Part shown: positions 13,918 to 17,700 of the stretch, one piece after another
Layout: each line of letters opens with the position of its first letter
Numbering within the stretch: the first letter of the stretch is position 1
Assembly (NCBI GenBank): GCA_002434595.1
Contig: DJKK01000262.1
Span: 1 to 17,700, forward strand
Direction: 5' to 3'
Origin: Alphaproteobacteria bacterium UBA6544
GTDB lineage: Bacteria > Pseudomonadota > Alphaproteobacteria > UBA8366
Length of the DNA stretch: 17,700 nucleotides
Made by a program: the position numbers and the translations under genes
The notes under the pieces: generated by a model
What the model was told of the DNA's origin: nothing
The model's database searches: none
What the model saw: the letters and a program-made list of their open reading frames with translations, nothing else

Positions 13918-14685
13918 ATGGAAAGCCTCGAAAAAGTCGTATTGCCGCCAGAAAAGCGGACCCACTTCGGGTTTCAGGAAGTGGCGTCTGCAAACAAGGC
14001 ATCCATGGTGCGCGACGTTTTCGACAGCGTGGCCGGGCGTTATGATCTGATGAATGACCTAATGTCCGGCGGGGTGCATCGGCTTTGGAAGGCCAGCCTG
14101 ATCGATCAGCTCCGCCCGCGCCCGGGCCTGCACCTCCTCGACGTCGCCGGGGGTACAGGAGACATCTCAGCCCGGTTCGTTTCTGCGGGGGGTGACAGAG
14201 CGACCGTTTGCGATATCAACGCGAAAATGGTCCGCGTTGGCCGCGACCGTGCGATCGACACCAACCAGGTGGTCGGCATCGACTGGCTGGTGGGGGATGC
14301 AGAAGCATTGCCGATGCCGGACAGGTCGGTGGACGCCTATACCATCGCGTTTGGATTACGCAACGTGACCGACATTGATGCCGCGCTTCGTGAAGCGCGG
14401 CGGGTGCTAAGACCGGGCGGTGTATTCCTTTGTCTGGAGTTCAGCCACGTCACGGACCCAGTGCTTTCGGAACTTTACGACCGCTTCTCTTTCGGCATCC
14501 TGCCCTTGCTCGGTCGGTTCGTGGCGCGCGACCCGGACGCCTATCAGTATCTTGCCGAGAGCATCCGCCGGTTTCCGCCACAGGAAGAGCTGGTCGCCCG
14601 GATGGCCGAGGCCGGATTTGAGCAGACTGGTTACAGGAATCTGTCGTGCGGCATCGTTGCAATCCATCAGGGCTGGCGAATTTGA
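13918..14685 (+). CDS. ubiE: Ubiquinone/menaquinone biosynthesis C-methyltransferase
   Basis: UbiE is the SAM-dependent methyltransferase that C-methylates 2-polyprenyl-6-methoxy-1,4-benzoquinol (and demethylmenaquinol where present). The 255-residue protein has the family signature YDLMNDLMSGGVHRLWK at 42-58, SAM-binding motif I LLDVAGGTG at 73-81, and the second signature RVLRPGGVFLCLEFS at 162-176. The C-terminus SCGIVAIHQGWR is typical. It begins 46 bp from divergent mutM and is followed after 31 bp by ubiB, so the two ubiquinone genes probably form an operon. There is no obvious Shine-Dalgarno before its ATG. Confidence 0.96.
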   Translation: MESLEKVVLPPEKRTHFGFQEVASANKASMVRDVFDSVAGRYDLMNDLMSGGVHRLWKASLIDQLRPRPGLHLLDVAGGTGDISARFVSAGGDRATVCDINAKMVRVGRDRAIDTNQVVGIDWLVGDAEALPMPDRSVDAYTIAFGLRNVTDIDAALREARRVLRPGGVFLCLEFSHVTDPVLSELYDRFSFGILPLLGRFVARDPDAYQYLAESIRRFPPQEELVARMAEAGFEQTGYRNLSCGIVAIHQGWRI

Positions 14686-14716
14686 CTCCGCATCGGACCG
14701 ATAGAGGCGACAGGAA

Positions 14717-16258
14717 ATGAGCGCCGGTATTGGCCACGGGTTGCGGTTGATCCGAGTCCTCTGGTCGCTATCGCGTCATGGCGCGTTGTTTCCCCTGCAG
14801 AGTTTCGGCGCTCCTCCCTGGGTTGTTTGTATCCTGCGGCTGGCCGAGCGTCGCGCGGAAACCGAGCGTCCCGGCGAACGCCTGGCGACGGCATTACAAA
14901 CGCTTGGCCCCACATTTGTGAAGCTGGGACAATCGCTGGCGGTCCGTGGGGATTTAATTGGAGAGGACGTCGCCGACGACTTGTCCGCGTTGCAGGATGC
15001 GTTGCCGCCTTTTCCGGCAAGCGAGGCCAAGGCAACCCTCGAGCGTGAACTCGACACAGCGGTTGACGCGCTATTTGCCGTGTTTGACGAAACGCCGGCC
15101 GCAGCGGCGTCAATAGCGCAGGTCCATTTTGCTAAGCGCCATGATGGTGTTCCGGTCGCGGTCAAAATTCTGCGGCCCGGCATCGAGGATGCGTTCTATC
15201 GCGACATCCGGTTTTTTCACTGGATCGCGGGCCTTATCGAACGGTTTTTCCCGGCGGCGCACCGTCTGAAGCCGCGCGATGTTGTCGGAAATTTTGAGGA
15301 GACCGTAAAACTCGAGATGGACTTGCGGCTTGAAGCCGCCGCTGCTGGCGAGTTGGCGGAGAATTTTCTCGATGAATCGGGGTTTCGGGTGCCGGCCGTC
15401 GATTGGGAACGCACCTCGCGCCGGGTCCTAACGCTGGAGCGGATCGAAGGCATACCGATCGACGAAATTCAAGCACTGGAAGCCGCCGGGATTGCGCCGC
15501 GCGCGGTCCTTGAGCAGTCGGCGCGTGTCTTTTTCAACCAGGTATTTCGCGATGGCTTCTTTCACGCCGACATGCACCCTGGCAACATGTTTGTGTGCTC
15601 GGACGGCGTCCTCAGTCCGGTAGATTTTGGCATTATGGGGCGCCTCGATCGGGAGACGCGCTATTTTCTCGCGGATATGCTGATCGCCTTTCTCGAGCGA
15701 GATTACATGCGGGTCGCCGAGGTTCATTTCGCCGCCGGATATGTACCAAACGATAAATCCCTCGGTGCGTTCGCGCAGGCATGCCGGGCCATCGCGGAGC
15801 CGATCCTCGGCAAGCCGCAGAATAAAATCTCCATCGCCAGGCTGCTGGGCCAGTTGTTTCAAGTGACCCGGACTTTTGAGATGGAGATGCAGCCGCAGTT
15901 GCTCCTGTTGCAAAAAACCATGCTGGTCGCGGAAGGGGTGGGCCGTAAGCTCGATCCGGAAAGCAATATGTGGTTGTTGGCCGAACCGCTGATCGCCGAT
16001 TGGATGAGGGAGAATCGGGGCCCGGAAGCGCGGCTTCTTAACCTTGCTGTGGACGCAGCACAACTTGTAGAAAGGGCGCCGCAATATTTAGCGAAGTTCG
16101 ATACGCTGACCGAGATGATATCTGCCGATGGCATTCGATTGCATCCCGGAACGGTCGAAGCCTTTCGGGGCGCGAGGCGGGGTTCTGGGTGGCGCTGGCT
16201 TATCTGGGTCGTGTTCGGCCTGGGTTTGGGAATCACCCTTTCGGCTAACCTATTTTAA
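14717..16258 (+). CDS. ubiB: UbiB-family atypical kinase/ATPase for ubiquinone biosynthesis
   Basis: UbiB/COQ8 proteins are membrane-associated atypical protein-kinase-like ATPases needed for ubiquinone synthesis; they were once annotated as 2-polyprenylphenol 6-hydroxylase. The 513-residue product shows the KxGQ motif (KLGQ, 69-72), the alanine-rich nucleotide loop AAAAS (128-132) that replaces the glycine-rich loop, the ATP lysine in VAVK (147-150), FHADMHPGN (282-290) and DFG (303-305). The last 25 residues form one clear hydrophobic segment (about 491-511), consistent with C-terminal membrane anchoring; many homologues have two. The ATG is preceded by GAGG at a spacing of 9 nt. It follows ubiE closely. 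Confidence 0.95.
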   Translation: MSAGIGHGLRLIRVLWSLSRHGALFPLQSFGAPPWVVCILRLAERRAETERPGERLATALQTLGPTFVKLGQSLAVRGDLIGEDVADDLSALQDALPPFPASEAKATLERELDTAVDALFAVFDETPAAAASIAQVHFAKRHDGVPVAVKILRPGIEDAFYRDIRFFHWIAGLIERFFPAAHRLKPRDVVGNFEETVKLEMDLRLEAAAAGELAENFLDESGFRVPAVDWERTSRRVLTLERIEGIPIDEIQALEAAGIAPRAVLEQSARVFFNQVFRDGFFHADMHPGNMFVCSDGVLSPVDFGIMGRLDRETRYFLADMLIAFLERDYMRVAEVHFAAGYVPNDKSLGAFAQACRAIAEPILGKPQNKISIARLLGQLFQVTRTFEMEMQPQLLLLQKTMLVAEGVGRKLDPESNMWLLAEPLIADWMRENRGPEARLLNLAVDAAQLVERAPQYLAKFDTLTEMISADGIRLHPGTVEAFRGARRGSGWRWLIWVVFGLGLGITLSANLF

Positions 16259-16324
16259 CGACGAGATATTTTCCCGTATGGCTTGTCCCTCGGGTGCCCG
16301 GATATTAAATACAGCTTGAGAATG

Positions 16325-16330
16325 TATAAA
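16325..16330 (+). promoter_or_regulatory. Candidate -10 element for coaBC-dut
   Basis: TATAAA lies in an AT-rich stretch 28 bp upstream of the coaBC start and would place transcription start about 20 nt before the ATG. No matching -35 is evident. An alternative pair, TTGTCC with TAAATA at 17-bp spacing (16283-16311), has a weak -10. The 100-bp gap after ubiB otherwise holds no U-tracted terminator. Confidence 0.25.
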
Positions 16331-16345
16331 TTCTAATATTGAAAA

Positions 16346-16358
16346 GGGGTAATGCCCC
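16346..16358 (+). promoter_or_regulatory. Hairpin enclosing the coaBC Shine-Dalgarno
   Basis: GGGG (16346-16349) is the core of the coaBC ribosome-binding site (AAGGGG, 9 nt before the ATG) and can pair with CCCC (16355-16358) directly before the start codon, with loop TAATG. The four-pair stem could partly mask the site. Confidence 0.4.
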
Positions 16359-17570
16359 ATGTCCGCTGAAAAGCGTGTCCTCTTGATCGTCTCGGGCGGG
16401 ATCGCCGCCTATAAGAGTTTGGAACTGATACGGCGCCTTCGTGAACATGGCATTGCGGTGCGGTGCGTGTTGACCGAAGGGGGCGCGCAATTCGTCACGC
16501 CGCTTTCGCTCTCCGCGCTGTGCGAGGATAAGGTCTATGGCGAAATCTTCTCTCTCACCGATGAGTCCGAGATGGGCCATATTCAATTGTCCCGGAGCGC
16601 CGATCTGCTGGTGGTTGCACCGGCCACGGCCGATATCATGGCGCGCATGGCCGCGGGGCTTGCGAACGATCTAGCTACTACCGTTCTGCTAGCGACCGAC
16701 AAGCCGGTGATGTTCGCGCCCGCCATGAATGTGAGGATGTGGGAGCACGCCGCGACGCAGGCGAATATCGAGACGCTGGAAAACCGCGGATTGATTCGAA
16801 TCGGGCCGGACGCTGGGAACATGGCGTGCGGTGAATACGGCCTCGGGCGCATGGCCGAACCGATGACGATTGTCGAGGCGATTGAGGCTCATTTCAGCGG
16901 CCCCAGCGTGCGACCCATGACAGGCCGGCGTGCGCTTGTGACCAGCGGTCCGACACGGGAGGCGCTCGATCCGGTGCGCTATCTTTCGAATCATTCTTCC
17001 GGCAAGCAGGGACATGCGATCGCAGCTGCGCTCGCCGGGCTTGGCGCGGAGACCGCGCTGATTACCGGCCCTGTTGATCTGCCGGACCCCACCGGTGTCC
17101 AAGTAGTGCATGTCGAATCTGCGGTGGACATGCTGGCGGCATGCGAGGCCGCGTTGCCGGCGGATGTTGCGGTATGTGCGGCGGCTGTCTCTGATTGGCG
17201 TGTTGCGACGGCGGCTACGGAAAAAATGAAGAAGGACGGTCGTGGCTCGCCTGTTTTGGAGCTGACGGAAAATCCCGACATTTTGAAATCGCTCTCCCAA
17301 GCAAAGAATCGCCGGCCCGGGCTTGTCGTCGGATTTGCGGCCGAGACGGAGAAGGTTATCGAACACGCGGTCGAGAAGCGCGCTCGCAAAGGATGTGACT
17401 GGATACTGGCCAATGACGTTTCGCCTGAGACCGGCACGTTTGGGGGCGATTCGAACCGTATTCATTTTGTCCATGAGGACGGTGTGGAGAATTGGCCGCG
17501 TCTTTCGAAACAGGAGGTTGCCGCACGCCTGGCGGAGCGGATAGCCGCCCATCTCGAAGGTGCCCAATGA
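16359..17570 (+). CDS. coaBC: Bifunctional phosphopantothenoylcysteine decarboxylase / phosphopantothenate-cysteine ligase
   Basis: CoaBC joins cysteine to 4'-phosphopantothenate (CoaB, C-terminal half) and decarboxylates the product to 4'-phosphopantetheine (CoaC, N-terminal half, FMN-dependent) in coenzyme A synthesis. The 403-residue protein has both halves. CoaC carries VSGGIAAYKS (11-20), the catalytic H74 in GHIQLSR, PAMN (121-124) and C157 in ACGEYGLGRM. CoaB carries SGPTREALDPVRYLSN (196-211), ending in the conserved N211, then SSGKQG, and the catalytic lysine K289 in EKMKK. These positions match the Escherichia coli H75, C158, N210 and K289 closely. It lies 100 bp after ubiB and overlaps dut by ATGA, so coaBC and dut are translationally coupled. 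Confidence 0.96.
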   Translation: MSAEKRVLLIVSGGIAAYKSLELIRRLREHGIAVRCVLTEGGAQFVTPLSLSALCEDKVYGEIFSLTDESEMGHIQLSRSADLLVVAPATADIMARMAAGLANDLATTVLLATDKPVMFAPAMNVRMWEHAATQANIETLENRGLIRIGPDAGNMACGEYGLGRMAEPMTIVEAIEAHFSGPSVRPMTGRRALVTSGPTREALDPVRYLSNHSSGKQGHAIAAALAGLGAETALITGPVDLPDPTGVQVVHVESAVDMLAACEAALPADVAVCAAAVSDWRVATAATEKMKKDGRGSPVLELTENPDILKSLSQAKNRRPGLVVGFAAETEKVIEHAVEKRARKGCDWILANDVSPETGTFGGDSNRIHFVHEDGVENWPRLSKQEVAARLAERIAAHLEGAQ

Positions 17571-17700
17571 GCGCGGTCGCCATTGATATAATGCGGTTGC
17601 CGCACGGCGTGGACCTTCCATTGCCGCAATACGCAACACCGGATAGTGCGGGTGTCGATCTTCTGGCCGCCGTTTTAGAGGACGTCCCCCTTGCCCCTGG
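17567..17700 (+). CDS. dut: dUTP diphosphatase (dUTPase), 3'-truncated by window edge
   Basis: Dut hydrolyses dUTP to dUMP and pyrophosphate, keeping uracil out of DNA and supplying dTMP synthesis. Only the first 44 codons are in the window. They contain the trimeric-dUTPase motif I region LPQYATPDSAGVDLLA (18-33), which identifies the family. The ATG overlaps the coaBC stop (ATGA). The pair coaBC-dut is a common neighbour arrangement in proteobacteria. Domains III-V and the C-terminal P-loop-like arm lie beyond the window. Confidence 0.9.
   Translation, partial: MSAVAIDIMRLPHGVDLPLPQYATPDSAGVDLLAAVLEDVPLAP

Noticed and set aside
15428..16084. 218-residue open frame on the minus strand
   Set aside because: Antisense to ubiB, whose kinase-like motifs are intact; no recognisable domain.
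16352..16369. Five-codon ORF (MPHVR) overlapping the coaBC start
   Set aside because: The Shine-Dalgarno is only two bases from this ATG, too close for initiation; spacing to the coaBC ATG is normal.
16689..17639. 316-residue open frame on the minus strand
   Set aside because: It lies opposite coaBC, which has full catalytic motifs. The antisense translation is rich in Arg/His without domain signatures and looks like a GC-codon shadow.

Overview
The window is an ordinary, densely packed chromosomal core region of a moderately GC-rich alphaproteobacterium. The assignment rests on the gene order mutM / enoyl-CoA hydratase / rpsT / dnaA with ubiE and ubiB divergent, the fabA-fabB-fabI set, and protein features such as the C-x4-C zinc knuckle of MutM. 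A Rhodospirillales-like affiliation is plausible but is inferred from synteny and protein style, not from a database search. I see no mobile elements, CRISPR arrays, tRNA or rRNA genes, and no broken genes. Only pnp (left edge) and dut (right edge) are cut, both by the window boundary.

Layout. Positions 1-1887 (+) hold the 3' nine-tenths or so of pnp, closed by a strong intrinsic terminator. From 1978 to 13871 every gene with recognisable homology lies on the minus strand. Read in transcription order these are: mutM, a small secreted protein of unknown function overlapping mutM by ATGA, a crotonase-family enoyl-CoA hydratase, rpsT with a textbook sigma70 promoter and terminator, dnaA, dnaN, recF, gyrB, then fabA, fabB and fabI. 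Divergently from mutM, on the plus strand, run ubiE, ubiB, coaBC and the start of dut.

Functional themes. dnaA-dnaN-recF-gyrB is the classic replication-initiation cluster: initiator, sliding clamp, gap-repair loader and gyrase. It is followed only 93 bp downstream by the anaerobic-type unsaturated fatty acid module (FabA dehydratase/isomerase, FabB condensing enzyme) and the FabI enoyl reductase. The plus-strand block covers ubiquinone biosynthesis (UbiE, UbiB), coenzyme A biosynthesis (CoaBC) and dUTP hydrolysis (Dut).

Non-coding DNA. The only gap above 300 bp is 10991-11454, between rpsT and dnaA. It holds the rpsT terminator, a candidate dnaA promoter, a perfect 7-bp dyad, several inverted repeats that would fold in a long dnaA leader (including two stems that share one arm), and a 25-codon plus-strand ORF behind a strong Shine-Dalgarno sequence. 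I find no cluster of consensus DnaA boxes, so I do not call oriC. No undescribed multi-gene system is evident. The points most worth checking are the structured dnaA leader, the 25-codon ORF, the dyads and GANTC sites around dnaA, and the uncharacterised secreted protein.
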